Shown here: positions 10,245-21,931 of the stretch, piece after piece
How positions within the stretch are numbered: the stretch's first letter is position 1
Layout: every line of letters begins with the position of its first letter
NCBI GenBank assembly: GCA_004519485.1
Contig: CP038122.1
Span: 186,001-250,000, forward strand
Direction: 5' to 3'
DNA: 64,000 nucleotides
From: Nannochloropsis oceanica
Lineage: Eukaryota > Sar > Eustigmatophyceae > Eustigmatales > Monodopsidaceae
The notes under the pieces: model-generated
Database searches by the model: none
What the model saw: the letters and a program-made list of their open reading frames with translations, nothing else
Told to the model about the DNA's origin: nothing
Made by a program: the position numbers and the translations under genes

Positions 10245-11009
10245 GCAGGAGGCTGATGGTGATTCGGTCTCACTGTGTAACGTCAAGATAAGTGGGCATC
10301 ATGAGTTGTGTGTGCTTGATCTTTTGGTGCTGCGGTGGTAATGAGGAGGTTTTTGGGAAGGGACTGCGACTTGGAGGGGAAAGAGGGAGCGGAGTCTGAG
10401 GGAGAGGGGGGCTTTGGGCTTTGAAAATCCCGTCTTTAGTTCTTTTTCCCGTTCCTACATCCCTCTAGAACTATCGCGTTCGTTCCTACATCCCTCTAGA
10501 ACTATCGCATGCAACCCGCGTCCTATAGGACTTGCATACGAGGGGCATACGAGGGGAAGCCTTCCAACAATAAAATGTTGCATATTCATCCCTTATTTCT
10601 TGTCCGAGTTTTACCAGCGACTTTGACAGGTTTTTCGATCAGGCAAAGTGCCCGGACGACCCACACAGGGCCAGGAGGAGAAGGGTGAGGGGGATAAAAG
10701 AGGAGGTCAGCGTGAAGGCAAAACAAAAACCGTGTTTAGGCCCCTGCTCCTTCCTGTCAAGATGCCGTCGGGACGTCGCATCGATATGGGCCGGGCTGCC
10801 TCTCCAAAAGACAGGTCCTGTCATCGTTTATTTTGGGGACCTACAACAAGTTTCCTTCGATTTGTATGCTTAGTTGGAAATTGGTTCTTTCGGTCAGTTT
10901 TCCCTCTCAAGGATAATGATCCCGTGTGTGTTTGAATGCGTTATCTTGCATAAAACTGCTCTATCTGCACTCTGTCACCTCTTTAATTTTGTCCCCACCC
11001 TTTCATTGT
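10245..11009. other. Intergenic region with dispersed repeat
   Basis: Upstream of the RtcA fusion gene and downstream of the ABC ATPase gene. It holds the 31-bp tandem repeat and palindrome listed separately and a duplicated gcatacgagggg (about 10534-10556). Nothing coding is supported. Confidence 0.4.
10451..10535. repeat. 31-bp tandem duplication plus TCCTATAGGA palindrome, dispersed family copy 1
   Basis: Two copies of a 31-base unit beginning gttcctacatccctctagaa (10451-10481, 10482-10512) differ only at their last bases. The second continues into a perfect 10-base palindrome tcctatagga at 10521-10530. The stretch tagaactatcgcatgca plus the following tcctMtaggacttg recurs at 38218-38256 with almost the same spacing, marking a dispersed repeat family. 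Confidence 0.7.
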
Positions 11010-12379
11010 TTACTTCATCTCATGAAATACGTCATACATTCTACCTGCCGCGTACCCCCCTCCCGATAACGTGGACCGAGCCAGCTTGGCATCATGCGCC
11101 TGAGCCCCAAGCTCCTTCTCTTGTCTTTTCTGGCGCTTTTGCACGTCTATTTCCGTTCGTAACCATCTCTCCGCGATGCGCAACAGAGGGCCCGGATCCC
11201 CTGCCTTGCGCAGTTCCTGATAATGATCCAGCTCCTCTAACTTGCCCTGCCAGCCTGTTTTGCCCTGGTTGGTCATGAAGTGCAAGTGTGAGGGCCAATC
11301 GTCGAGGCCGTCGAAAATGTGCGTGGCGTACAACACGGTCGCCCCCCGCTCCTCGGTCTCTTTCCGCAACCACCGCAGCAGGTCCTGACGCACTACGACG
11401 TCCAAGGACACAGTCACCTCGTCGAGCAGGAGAATGTCGAACGGTCGGACCAAGCCCAAGAACAACTGGACGCGTCGTCGTTGTCCGTCTGAGACGCGGT
11501 TCATCCTCCATTCGGGATCAATGCCCAGTAACTCCAACAGCTCATCCCGCCTCTCCGGGTGCTGGCTCTGCAATTTGCTCATCATGCCCGTCACGGGGAT
11601 GTCCGCCTGCAAGGGCACCCCGTAGCCGGCAAAGGCCACCGTGCGCATGCCCCAGTCCGTATCCATGTAGGCACGAACTAGATTCAACTTGGTGTCGCGG
11701 AAGGCGTGCATTCCCAGCACGGTCACTGCATCGTCCGGCTTGGTCAAGTGCCGCCCGCCCAGAATACGGAGTAGCGTGCTCTTGCCGGCGCCGTTGGCAC
11801 CGATGAGAAGGCAGCTGCGGGGGGAGGGTTTGGGTGGGAATAGGAGGAATCCAAGTTTTTAGAATGGCCACTCGCCACATGCGCACCGTGGATAGACACA
11901 GACACGACGTCACATTTATATAGCAACAGAGAGATTACACATACGTCAGCACCGAGGTAACCCTGACCATTATATACTGCGTAACTGGGTGGGTAGTGGT
12001 GAGGAGAGTGACGTATGCGTTACTAAGAAGCAACACACCTGCCCAGACACACAACACCATCCGCACTCTCTCCACTTCACCCTTCGACATACCGGCTGCC
12101 CTTCTTGAGACGCATGTTAAGTCCCTGTAAAACCTATGGTTTGGTGGACAGAGGGTGCCGAGAAGGCGATGAGAAGGGGCTCGGCAAGCAGCGTGCTCCG
12201 TACCACCACGCACTTGCCGAATCACGAGCCGAGCTTAAGCTTTCTTGATGCCCCTTTGTGCTTACCTGGCGGTCCCCATAGCTAAAGTTCAGATCGCGAA
12301 TAAGCACGGCATCGTCAGACAGGAAAGGACCCGCCACATCCTCCTCCGGCTTCAGTTGCGTCGCGGTGTTGGTGGCCAT
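11010..12379 (-). CDS. Soluble ABC ATPase, CAF16/ABCI type
   Basis: ATP-binding subunit without membrane helices, related to yeast Caf16 (CCR4-NOT associated) and plant ABCI19-21. Exons 12266-12379, 12093-12124 and 11010-11814 yield 316 residues. Exon 2 is only 32 nt and encodes GLNMRLKKGS plus two bases of an Arg codon, bridging FSYGDRQ to the Walker A GANGAGKST that opens exon 3. Downstream are the ABC signature VSDGQRRRVQ, Walker B DILLLDE and the switch histidine in ATHIFDG. All ATPase motifs are intact. The start ATG at 12379 precedes an acidic leader typical of the family. Role in transcription control is known only for the yeast relative. Confidence 0.88.
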
Positions 12380-12927
12380 GGCTTGCTTCTTTACTGCGGG
12401 TACTCATTGTGAGGTGGGGTTGGTTGGACGGACGAGCGAGGGCGTGAGACAGCGCACAGGTTTGAAACCTATGGCACCAGCAACGCAAGTAGAAAGGGTT
12501 GTATTCCCAAGTGCGACCTTGGGGGGTCTAACATACGCGGGAGGTGGATCAAAGACGGACTCCCCTGACGCTGTGCGAACGCACAGCGGACGCACGGCAC
12601 GAAAACCTCATCGTAATCTGCGACGATGAGCTTTATGTTATCTAGTATATATGATAATCTCGACAAACATAAGCTCACAAAAAGCCCCTTGTCAACACAC
12701 AGGCAATTGCAGGGTAAGCGTTGGCTGATAAGCTGGACTGCTCGCCCCACTGTCTACGCGGCTATTGGACGACTTATTAACAGGCTCGATTTGACGCAGG
12801 CAGGACAGGCATATTATTTTACCTCTGCGGCCACTCGAGAACACTGACCACGCGCATCTGCCTGCCTGCCCTCCTCTTTGACCTTAGGCCTGTGCCTCAC
12901 ATCAGAACAACATTCTCATAGAAAGAG
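12380..12927. promoter_or_regulatory. Divergent promoter region
   Basis: About 0.55 kb separates the ABC ATPase start and the Rab start, transcribed away from each other. An AT-rich patch at 12630-12690 is the likeliest promoter core. No other feature is seen. Confidence 0.4.
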
Positions 12928-14071
<1,144 letters not shown>

Positions 14072-14522
14072 GTCAGACGCTGAACGCTGGAAGGGAATGG
14101 TTGTACAGGCCTTCTCAGGTCTGACGCTTCAGCTACTTGTAGAAAGTGAGGGGTGAGTGGGTGGTGGAGGAAAGAATGGGAAGGCCCAGTGAAAAGAGAG
14201 GTCTGGAGGGAGGGAGGAACGCTAATGAGTGCGGAGAGAGTAGATAGTTGGGGCCGTGCGGAGAGAAGATATTTTGGGCCGTTGTCGTTTGATGTGGCTG
14301 GCTGAAGTGAGGGAGAAGATAACGAGGGATAGAGATTGGAGGCGATGTTTTTGTACATGAGAGTGAAGGAAGAAAGTCTTAAATCCACGTTAAGAAAGAA
14401 GCAAGACAGACACGAAGATTGACCCCTTTTCTCTTCAAATTTGTCAGGTTGAAGGCTACACAACGCCAAACTCTATTTAATCTTATTTTTATTAAGAGAG
14501 TCCAGCTCTCCCTGTTCCATGT
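14072..14522. other. Convergent intergenic spacer
   Basis: Region between the 3' ends of the Rab gene and the LSm gene. It is purine-rich on the plus strand. No feature is supported. Confidence 0.4.
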
Positions 14523-14888
14523 TTATGGTAACCCCGCACCCTCATTCCTCACCGCCCGAGGATTCTCCAGCGGGTCCCTCCCTACTTCCTTTACCTCTAC
14601 CTTGACCGTATGCTTACCCGGCAGCATTACCAACCCCAAATTTCTCACCTCCTGCCTGTCTACTCTCCCTTGTTCACCCGCCCTTTCCCTAACCACTCTC
14701 CGCTCCGTCGCCCCCTGCAAGATGAAGTTTAGATGTTCGTCCAAACACTGATACTTGCCCGTCACTACCCTTCCATCTGATAGCGTCACACGCAATGTGC
14801 TCTGCAGTAGTCCCCGCATGGTCGCCACGGCTTGTAGTCCTGCTTTGGCGGCCGCAATGGCCGAGGCGGAGGCGACGTGCTCCGTCAT
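14523..14888 (-). CDS. LSm-domain protein, NatC auxiliary subunit NAA38-like
   Basis: Small Sm-like protein of 121 residues. The Sm1 part reads LLQSTLRVTLSDGRVVTGKYQCLDEHLNFIL and the Sm2 part LGLVMLPGKHTVKVEV; the MLPGKH signature with the R-[VM]-x-L/M-[ST]-DGR start matches NAA38/LSMD1 (human MVPGHH) better than canonical spliceosomal LSm proteins. NAA38 supports the NatC N-terminal acetyltransferase that acts on Met-hydrophobic N-termini. An acceptor-like sequence just before the ATG suggests a 5'-UTR intron. LSm10/11 or an orphan LSm remain alternatives. Confidence 0.75.
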   Translation of the reverse strand: MTEHVASASAIAAAKAGLQAVATMRGLLQSTLRVTLSDGRVVTGKYQCLDEHLNFILQGATERRVVRERAGEQGRVDRQEVRNLGLVMLPGKHTVKVEVKEVGRDPLENPRAVRNEGAGLP

Positions 14889-15212
14889 GTATTCGTATCT
14901 GGGGGATAAGGGAAGAAAATAAGATGGTTAGGGCTTTTAACACTCCACATTTTTTGTGCCTTGGTGGCTAATCCAAATAGGCAGCTCATTTTCCCCTGGA
15001 GAAGTCCAACTCCAAGGCTTCTATCCTATGCCCTTAACATTTCGACTCCCCCCTTTCGCTTGTACGTTCGCAGCAAAAAAAGACCACAATAGTGCGTTCA
15101 ATAACAATGCTCAAATTCAATACAACGCTGTCTCGAGCCCTCACAACTTGACCCCGCCGTTCAAATGCAGCCTCATTTTGACCCAATTGTGAGTAGAACC
15201 ATGCACCAGCAC
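14889..15212. other. Short intergenic region
   Basis: Upstream of the LSm gene and downstream of the MoaD gene. It probably holds the LSm promoter. No clear element is visible. Confidence 0.35.
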
Positions 15213-15494
15213 TTATCCGCCACTGATGGGTGGTATAAGCGCCACTTCATCCCCCGCCTGCACCGTCAGGGTCGCTTCCGTTTCGACGGCAACATACTCC
15301 ATATTCAAGGCCAGCGTCACGTCTGCAATGATGGGGCTGAGGCCTGGAAACGTCTTGGCCAGGTGCGCTCGCACGTCCCTCAGGCGCAGCACCCCGTCTC
15401 CGTCTGGTGCTGGCACGACGTCGGCCACGACTTGCTGCACGCCGCCTGCCAGCTCCCGGGCAGCGGCAAAAAACAGGATCTTGATGGAGGGCAT
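15213..15494 (-). CDS. MOCS2A: Molybdopterin synthase small subunit (MoaD/MOCS2A)
   Basis: Ubiquitin-fold sulfur carrier for molybdenum cofactor synthesis; its C-terminal glycine is thiocarboxylated and donates sulfur to precursor Z. The 93-residue length, IKILFFAAARELAG start, ALNMEYV segment, DEVALIPPISGG end and terminal Gly-Gly fit the MoaD family precisely. In animals MOCS2A and MOCS2B overlap in one transcript; no MOCS2B-like frame is seen nearby, so here it is a stand-alone single-exon gene. The start gives the standard length. Confidence 0.93.
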   Translation of the reverse strand: MPSIKILFFAAARELAGGVQQVVADVVPAPDGDGVLRLRDVRAHLAKTFPGLSPIIADVTLALNMEYVAVETEATLTVQAGDEVALIPPISGG

Positions 15495-16018
15495 TTTGTG
15501 TGGTGTCGAGCGCGGTGGTTGTTGTCGTCGGAGGTAGCCGGAGCCAGTTGATTCAGTTGTTCCAGCAGGAGCGAGTAACGCAGCGTATGCCTCCTATTTA
15601 TTAGGATGGTGCTCAATGAATGTCGTCGGCTGTTTGTCGTGTTTTTGAGGTGGAGACAGTAAGATTGTATGATGTTTGCGTGTTATGGGATAGCTAACGC
15701 TTGTCGAATAAGAGGACGGGTGAATGGCAATGGCAACAGGCATCCGTCCGTCACAGTCAGCCTGTTGAGCATTGGCAGCCATGCCGAGCCGCCGACGGAT
15801 AATCCTCCTCGTGCCATGCCCACGCAAATTAGGTGCATGGCCTCACCACGCCCCCACCCCACACATCCCATGACAGTTCGACAAGAGTATTGTTACACCT
15901 GTGCCTGGGATACTGCTGCCTCGTGAGGCACAGTGTACCTGCAAGCTCGCTCCTCATCAGCTGCGGCCGCGCTTACGTGGTGCTTGCTTGGATCATCCCG
16001 CCTTAATACCACACTTAA
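15495..16018. promoter_or_regulatory. Divergent promoter region
   Basis: Gap of 0.5 kb between the MoaD start and the GOLGA7-like start, which face away from each other. No recognisable motif stands out. Confidence 0.35.
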
Positions 16019-16450
16019 ATGACGTACGATCTTGCGCGGCTGGCGCCGCCCGAGTCTTTGGCCAGGCCACGGAAAGAAGTGGCCTCGCTAGTCGCCACGG
16101 GGCTGCGCTTTATCAATGGCGTTTCCTCCTCCTACGATACGACCTTCCCACCCGCACTCGCAGGGGTAATGAGCGAAACTGATTTCGTGGAAGCGGTGGG
16201 GAGGGTGAACAATGTATTAGTCATGTACTGGCCGTGCACGATGTGCTTTGTCTGTGGGTATGTCCTGAGCCCTGTTACCTTAGGACTTTCTTTTGGATGC
16301 CCTAACATGTGTATCCAAGAGGCGGAGCATTACGCGCGAAGGGAGCTGGAGTACTTGAATCACTCGGAAGCCTTTCGAAACGCAGGCATGGTATGGAGCT
16401 TGCGCAAGAGTTTTTTGCAGTCGTGGCTGGTGATCGAGTTGCCTTCGTGA
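16019..16450 (+). CDS. GOLGA7/ERF4-like palmitoyltransferase partner
   Basis: Protein of 143 residues matching the Golgin subfamily A member 7/Erf4 family (human GOLGA7 137 residues). Family landmarks: FINGVSSSYDTTFPPALAG (the 'Y-x-x-x-FP' opening), SETDFVEAVGRVNNVL, a Cys-containing hydrophobic segment CTMCFVCGY, and an amphipathic C-terminal helix. Erf4/GOLGA7 binds a DHHC palmitoyltransferase (Erf2/ZDHHC9), stabilises it and supports palmitoylation of Ras-type proteins at the ER/Golgi. The cysteines in the hydrophobic segment are likely palmitoylated themselves. A DHHC gene lies 24 kb away at 40306. Single exon. Confidence 0.85.
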   Translation: MTYDLARLAPPESLARPRKEVASLVATGLRFINGVSSSYDTTFPPALAGVMSETDFVEAVGRVNNVLVMYWPCTMCFVCGYVLSPVTLGLSFGCPNMCIQEAEHYARRELEYLNHSEAFRNAGMVWSLRKSFLQSWLVIELPS

Positions 16451-16788
16451 GAAGAGCGACAGCGGCAGCAGCGATAACAAAGAGGACGGGACTGCAATAG
16501 CGCCTTATAGGAGAGGAAGGAAAGGAGAAAGGAGGCTGTTGATTTGACCCTAGATGTATGTTATGAGCTTTTAAGTGGACAGAGCTTTTGTCCGCCTACC
16601 TTTCCCTCAACGAATGTCGAAAAAGAGGAGGAGCATCGGTGCTCTGCATACTGGGAGCTGTTGTCCCAACGAAACGCGCTAAAGTAGTCACGAGACACGC
16701 CGTACTCATTACCACATCTACCAACACTCATGCGTGCGCACACACACATCCCAGACAGGCTATATGTTTATTGCGGCAGCTATCAAGG
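16451..16788. promoter_or_regulatory. Short intergenic region before MMADHC-like gene
   Basis: Tandem gene spacing of 338 bases. The reading frame of the next gene stays open upstream to 16588 but has no ATG before 16789, so this is taken as 5' leader and promoter. Confidence 0.4.
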
Positions 16789-17583
16789 ATGACTGACGAT
16801 ATCTGCTGCTACCCCTCTGGTGTCACTGTCACCACCACCTCCACTGCCCCAGCAGCTGGCGCTGGAGTAGCCCAGCCAATGGGGATGGTGGAAGCGCCCC
16901 GACTGCTGATGAATGGGATCGAGCTCTCCATCCATACCTGCACTAAGTCCATGGCGAGAGAGGTCAGGTATATATTCCCTCACCTTTCGTTGAACAGCAA
17001 CACCGGTGCGAACCGCAGTGGAGACAAGGCTCGAGTGCCGGCGGAGCTCCATGCTACGATTACAATGCCCAGCACTGAGATCGGCGTCGCTGGCGGTCTG
17101 GAGAAGAGGCGACAGGACGAAGAAAGAAGAGGACAGCTGCTCATCCTCCCCACCATTCAAAGGTCCCGGGTGGACACGGTGCGCTTCGGCGTGGATGTGG
17201 AAGAAGAGAAAGACCGATGTCTCGAGTACTTCGCAGATTTCGCCCGCCCGCTTTGCGAAAGCTTGCGCAGCCAGGGCCACTGGGCGGATTTCATTGACCC
17301 TTGCTCGGGTCTGCCTATGATGACACCCCACTGCACTCGACCCTACAATGAGGTCGCAGGCTTTGAACACTTACTTAGATACACAACACAGAACGCCGGG
17401 TGCTGCAAAATTTTGCTTCATCCCCGATGGGGCTCGAGTTGTTATCCGGCTACAATTTTTACGACCGCCCCTCTTGAGAATGTCCAGGCGGCTATCAAAG
17501 TGGCGGAGAAGGGGGAGGCATGGAGGGAGGGAGGGATTGGAATGCGGCGTGTGATGGAGCCTGCGGGGGTTTTGGTGGATTGA
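16789..17583 (+). CDS. MMADHC: MMADHC (cblD)-like cobalamin trafficking protein
   Basis: Protein of 264 residues resembling MMADHC, which partitions cobalamin between cytosolic methionine synthase and mitochondrial methylmalonyl-CoA mutase. Support comes from the C-terminal half: ELSIHTCTKSMAREVRYIFP, then a catalytic-fold tail with NAGCCKILLHPRWGSSCYPA and TIFTTAP, parallel to human LGCCKV...HPxWGTH...TLFT. The first in-frame ATG is 16789. The N-terminal region is Thr/Ala-rich and not clearly a mitochondrial signal. The pattern of conserved Cys-Cys and the Trp-Gly pair make the assignment fairly safe. Confidence 0.82.
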   Translation: MTDDICCYPSGVTVTTTSTAPAAGAGVAQPMGMVEAPRLLMNGIELSIHTCTKSMAREVRYIFPHLSLNSNTGANRSGDKARVPAELHATITMPSTEIGVAGGLEKRRQDEERRGQLLILPTIQRSRVDTVRFGVDVEEEKDRCLEYFADFARPLCESLRSQGHWADFIDPCSGLPMMTPHCTRPYNEVAGFEHLLRYTTQNAGCCKILLHPRWGSSCYPATIFTTAPLENVQAAIKVAEKGEAWREGGIGMRRVMEPAGVLVD

Positions 17584-18337
17584 CGCAGCCTAGAAGATAG
17601 AGGGGGGAAGAGAGGGCTGTTGGTGGAGATTGATCAATTATGGTAGTGAGAGAGAGAAACAGGAAAATGGATAGCGGGGAGTTAACGACGGAGCGGTCTT
17701 TAAGTAAAACTGTTTTTTGAGGGGTGGGAGTAGGAGAAGGTAGGAGGAATGTAGAGAGGAAAGAGAAAGTGAACTTTTCGACGAAGCCGGACCGAGGATA
17801 CTGCCAATGTCTCATAGGGGGGAAAACAGCGTGTGGGTGGGCAATGGTTGGGGCCGGTAGTGGGAGAAAGCATCTGCATTCAGGGAGAAATGAGGGCACG
17901 TATTTCAACGGCCCGACATTACCGAGGAACAAAGAACCCAGCAAACAATAATGAAAAAGGTACATGCTTGCTTGTATAGGAGGTCTTCACTGACTCAAAC
18001 GAAATGTACTGCGCACGGAAATTAGGGGAGATTAAAGGGCACCCGCACGTAGCCACACTTTTCTTCATTGAAACTTTCGATCAGCGGGATTCATATCAAG
18101 ACTTCTCTCTCCATTTCGTCTAACCTTCTAACCCAAATATGGGGAGAACTGCCCGCATGGCATGCTTAGATAGCTTGCTTCTTATTGGAGGGGGACCGTG
18201 AATAAACAAGCCTTGCCGTCCTCCTGTCCCCTGTCCTCCTGTCTCCTGTCGACGTTCTCCCTTCCTTACTTCCTTCTCCTCACCTTGCTTCCAGTCTTCG
18301 TCACACCCAATCCAGCAGAAGGCAGCCGTAAGCACCT
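17584..18337. other. Convergent intergenic spacer
   Basis: Region of 0.75 kb between two 3' ends. A pyrimidine-rich block with tandem ctcctgtc (about 18217-18248) lies near the end. No gene supported. Confidence 0.4.
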
Positions 18338-19068
18338 CTAAAAGACTCGGAACTGCTTCTTGATGGAAAGCGCCTGGTTGATGGCGGGCTCGTGCATCAA
18401 CACATTAAAACGCACCGTCTTGCTCAAAGGGCGACACTGCCCCACCGTCACGATGTCTCCCTCCTTGATCTGTGGGAAGGCGGGCGACCAGTGTGCGGCA
18501 AGATTTTTGTGTCGTTTCTCGAACCGGCAGTACTTGGAAACCCAGTGCAGGTAGTCCCGACGAATGATAAGGGTGCGAGTCATCTTGGTGGACAGCACGA
18601 TGCCCTTGAGGATTCGCCCACGGATAGAGACCGTGCCGGTGAACGGGCACTTCTTATCCACATAAGTACCGGTCTTGGCCTCCTTTGGGGTCTTGAAGCC
18701 TAGGCCGACCTCCTTCGTCCAGCGGGCACCCTGTTGTAAGAGGAGGGAGAATAGGGAGAAAGGAGTCGAAGTCATTGTAAAAAGCAATCCACCTCATGAT
18801 CGGTACTTTCGACCGCACTTATTTTGCGATATTGAGAAACTATACCACACTGATATCTCATCGCTGCATGCCTCTGTCCCTGTTCCCTACCACCGTCTCT
18901 TCCTTCCTCAGCTCTCCTCCTCATACTTACATGCTTCGAACGGCTGGAGCCCTCCTTGCGGGAGCCGGTCTTGCCGAACATGAAGACACCCTTTTGCACT
19001 TGGTAAGCCTTCTCATGCTGATCAGCCTCCTTGTAGGCGCCACGCTTGACGCCCTTCTCAGCAACCAT
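18338..19068 (-). CDS. RPS11: 40S ribosomal protein S11 (uS17)
   Basis: Two exons, 18931-19068 and 18338-18730, separated by a 200-base GT-AG intron, encode 176 residues. Exon 1 begins [10 protein letters not shown] and includes the eukaryotic N-terminal extension [15 protein letters not shown]. Exon 2 carries the uS17 core: [61 protein letters not shown]. It is about 18 residues longer than human S11, mainly at the N-terminus and around the exon junction. It contacts 18S rRNA helices in the small subunit. Phase-0 junction confirmed by frame. Confidence 0.95.
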
Positions 19069-19709
19069 AATGGATGCCTGGGTGAGATGGAGGACGGATG
19101 GGATAGATGGAGTAGGATGTGAGAGGATAGGCAGAAAGGCACAATTTGACCAGAGGTCCTTGAGCTGTAATGGCTGGTCCCACTATAAAGGCGTCTGTTG
19201 TCGCTCTGTCTGGGTGGTGGGAGCGTGTGGGCGTGGTCGTGGTGGCACAAAGGAGCGTGGTTCATGATGCAAGCACGACCTCCTTCTCTTGACGAGCACC
19301 ACCACAATCAAGCCTTCATCCACCCACCACCCGCAGTCCTTGTTAGAGGAGGCAAAAATGTTCTAGTATTACACATGAGGTGGAAGAGGGGAGTGAGGGT
19401 GGGTCCTCGAGGCCAAAGAATTGTGCAACAGGTAGCGAAAGAAGAAGAGGACGCCTGGTGCTGCTTGTGTGGTGTTGGGTGGAGGGCAGATGGGAGGACG
19501 GAAGAAGAATGAAACTTTGCGACCTCAACGAGGATATTGGCCAGTGTTCCATAAGCTCTTCGCCCGCTTTGTGCTCTGTCTAGTGCTTGTGCTTTGTGAG
19601 ACGCGGGGGAAACGGGCTAGCCTCCTTACCGGCCACCCATCAGACCCGCCTTGATTGGTTGACACGCCTCTACAGCGCTCTCCCCTCCCTCTCTCCTCAC
19701 AGATCACTA
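19069..19709. promoter_or_regulatory. Divergent promoter region
   Basis: Gap of 0.64 kb between the RPS11 and PAK1IP1-like starts. The reverse-strand sequence just upstream of RPS11 is pyrimidine-rich, as common for ribosomal protein genes. No other element can be named. Confidence 0.4.
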
Positions 19710-21327
19710 ATGCCGGCCCCTGGACCTCCTAGTGCAGCAACGACCGTCGTTAATGCCGGGCCTCCTTTACAGCCACCTGCTTTTGCGCCCAAGACAATTT
19801 GCGTAGCTGGTACCTATGACGGAGGCATTGTTGGTTGGGAAGTCCAGCGTAGGACCCAAGACGCAACAGGGCCAGCAAAACCCGCGGCGCTCAAGATGGT
19901 ACGTACGTACGCCTTGCCATTGCACTTAACATGGTGGGACGCGTAAGAGGAACTTACGGATAAAACTCTTCGTATCTCACCCAGTCCTTCTATAAAGTTG
20001 TCTCTATGAACTCACGAGAACACTTCCTCCCACTCCACCTCGCACACAGACCTTCGCCTACACCCCCCACCAAGGCAGCGTCCGTTCCCTTGCCGTACCC
20101 AGGGGAGGTGCGAAAGCAGGCCTCCTCCTTGTGTCGGGCGGAATGGACGAACACATCCGCATGTACGACCTGCGAAAAAGAGCGGAGGCCGGAGAGCTTC
20201 TCCACCATAAGGGCACCATCACCGCCCTTGGCTTCGTGGGGTCATCCCACTTGCTGAGCGGAAGCGAGGATGGCATGGTTTGCATTTGGCGTGTGTACGA
20301 TTGGAGTTTGTTGCACATTTTAGGAGGGCATAAAGGAGCTGTCACTGCGGTGGCTTTACATCCCTCGGGAAAGCTGGCCCTGTCCACCGGGCGAGATCGG
20401 AGTTTACGTCTCTGGGATTTAGTCAAAGGCCGGTGTGCATATATCACCAAGTTGGAGGTAGTGGCGGAGAGCGTGAAATGGTCGGAGGACGGGGAGGCAT
20501 ATGTCTTGCTGTTGGGGGATCGTCGGTTGGAAGTTCGGCGGACGGCTGATAACAAGCCTACGGCCATCCTGGTCCACCCATCGCGGATTACCGCTCTGAC
20601 ATTCCTTCCTTCCTCCTCCTCTTTCTCATCTTCGGATTCTTACGAGGAGGAGAAGGAGAAGGAAAAAGGAAAGAAGCAGCAGCATGTGTTAACAGCGTGC
20701 GATGACTTGCAGCTTCGGATTGTGGATGGAGCGAGTGGAGCTATCATCTCCAGTATAGATGTCACCCCCTTCTGTGGGCGAATCAAGGAAGCCGTGCTCT
20801 TGCACGGTAGCAGTAGCAGTGGGGAGGGAGGAAGGGAGGTAGTGACGGCCTCATCGAATGGGAAGATTGTTATTTGGTCGATCAACGCCGCAGGCACTGT
20901 CGTACGGCCTGGCCCCAGAACTAGTCTCGGAGAGTGCGTGCGTATCACTTGCCTAGCCGCCTACGCAGTCTCGGAAGGGGGGGCGGGTACAGAAGCAGCT
21001 GCGGCGGCTGCGGGACTTGCGCAGGTGAACAAGCGAAAGAAACGGAAGCGTAAACATAAAGAGGAGGTGAAGGAGGGGGGCGAAGAAGTGGTGCTGGGGC
21101 ATGATAGGGGGATGCTCAGGCACGAGAAAATGTTGAAACAGCATAAAAAGGACAGGGCGAGCAAAGGCTCGAGTGGGGTATCGCCATTTAAACAGAAAGA
21201 ACCTATGGGCGAAGTGGGCAGCAGCATTAGGGACGACAGCAGCAAGATTAGAGGGGAGAGAGCGAGGAAACCGCAACAGCAGCAGCAGCAGCACCAAGAG
21301 TCAAGCAAGAGTCAAGCAGGTTTGTAG
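19710..21327 (+). CDS. WD40 protein PAK1IP1/MAK11, 60S ribosome biogenesis
   Basis: Exons 19710-19898 and 20050-21327 encode 488 residues. The WD40 series matches MAK11/PAK1IP1: SGGMDEHIRMYDLRK, HHKGTITALGF, LLSGSEDGMVCIWRVYDW, GHKGAVTAVALHPSGKLALSTGRDRSLRLWDL. MAK11 acts in the nucleolus in late 60S subunit assembly with the Rlp24/Nog1 module; animal PAK1IP1 also inhibits PAK1. The C-terminal 120 residues are highly basic (NKRKKRKRKHKEE) followed by polyGln, typical of nucleolar assembly factors. Junction after codon Met63, phase 0. Confident on family; the exact propeller blade count was not modelled. Confidence 0.87.
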
Positions 21328-21931
21328 ATCGTACGCAGGTCAATAGCTATGACATTTTTTTTTAGAAAAAGCAGCACTATCAACAAGATAACGGGAAAAA
21401 AACGAGGAAGCCTTCTGCTGTTAAGACTAGGAGCGGTGTCGTGAGTTTCTGACATTGAAATCAACTAAAAGTACCGGGGGAGGGAGTGGAATGAGAAAAG
21501 AAAAACAGCTAGTATTTAATGAATCTCCTCCCCTTCTCGTTCCGAGATATAAACTCAAAAGCACCGAGCCGTCAGTCATGCTGTCTTCAAGTATCTGTGA
21601 CAACTGTCGAAAACCGCAACTTTGTTTTCCCCACATCCACACATACTTATACACACAAAGGCATTTTCTCTTAACAATTCGTGTTTGTTTTTTGGGAGGC
21701 TGATACACCTACCTCCAATTACTATTCCTGCCGGACACGCCTCATTCTATCTAGTTACATCCTGTAACCCACCTGCTCAGCCAGGGTTGTTGGTACAAAT
21801 ATTCCCTACTTTACTGCTTGTCCTTCCTCTCCTTTATGTCAGTAGTTGAGTGAAAAGGGACTGATGATTATGGCTCCGTCATTTTATAGCTTTCTTTTAA
21901 TGGGTACATTGTCACTATATCTACTCGCGAC
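21328..21931. other. Convergent intergenic spacer
   Basis: Region of 0.6 kb between two 3' ends, with short T and A runs near 21353-21405 that may serve as 3'-end signals. No gene supported. Confidence 0.4.
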
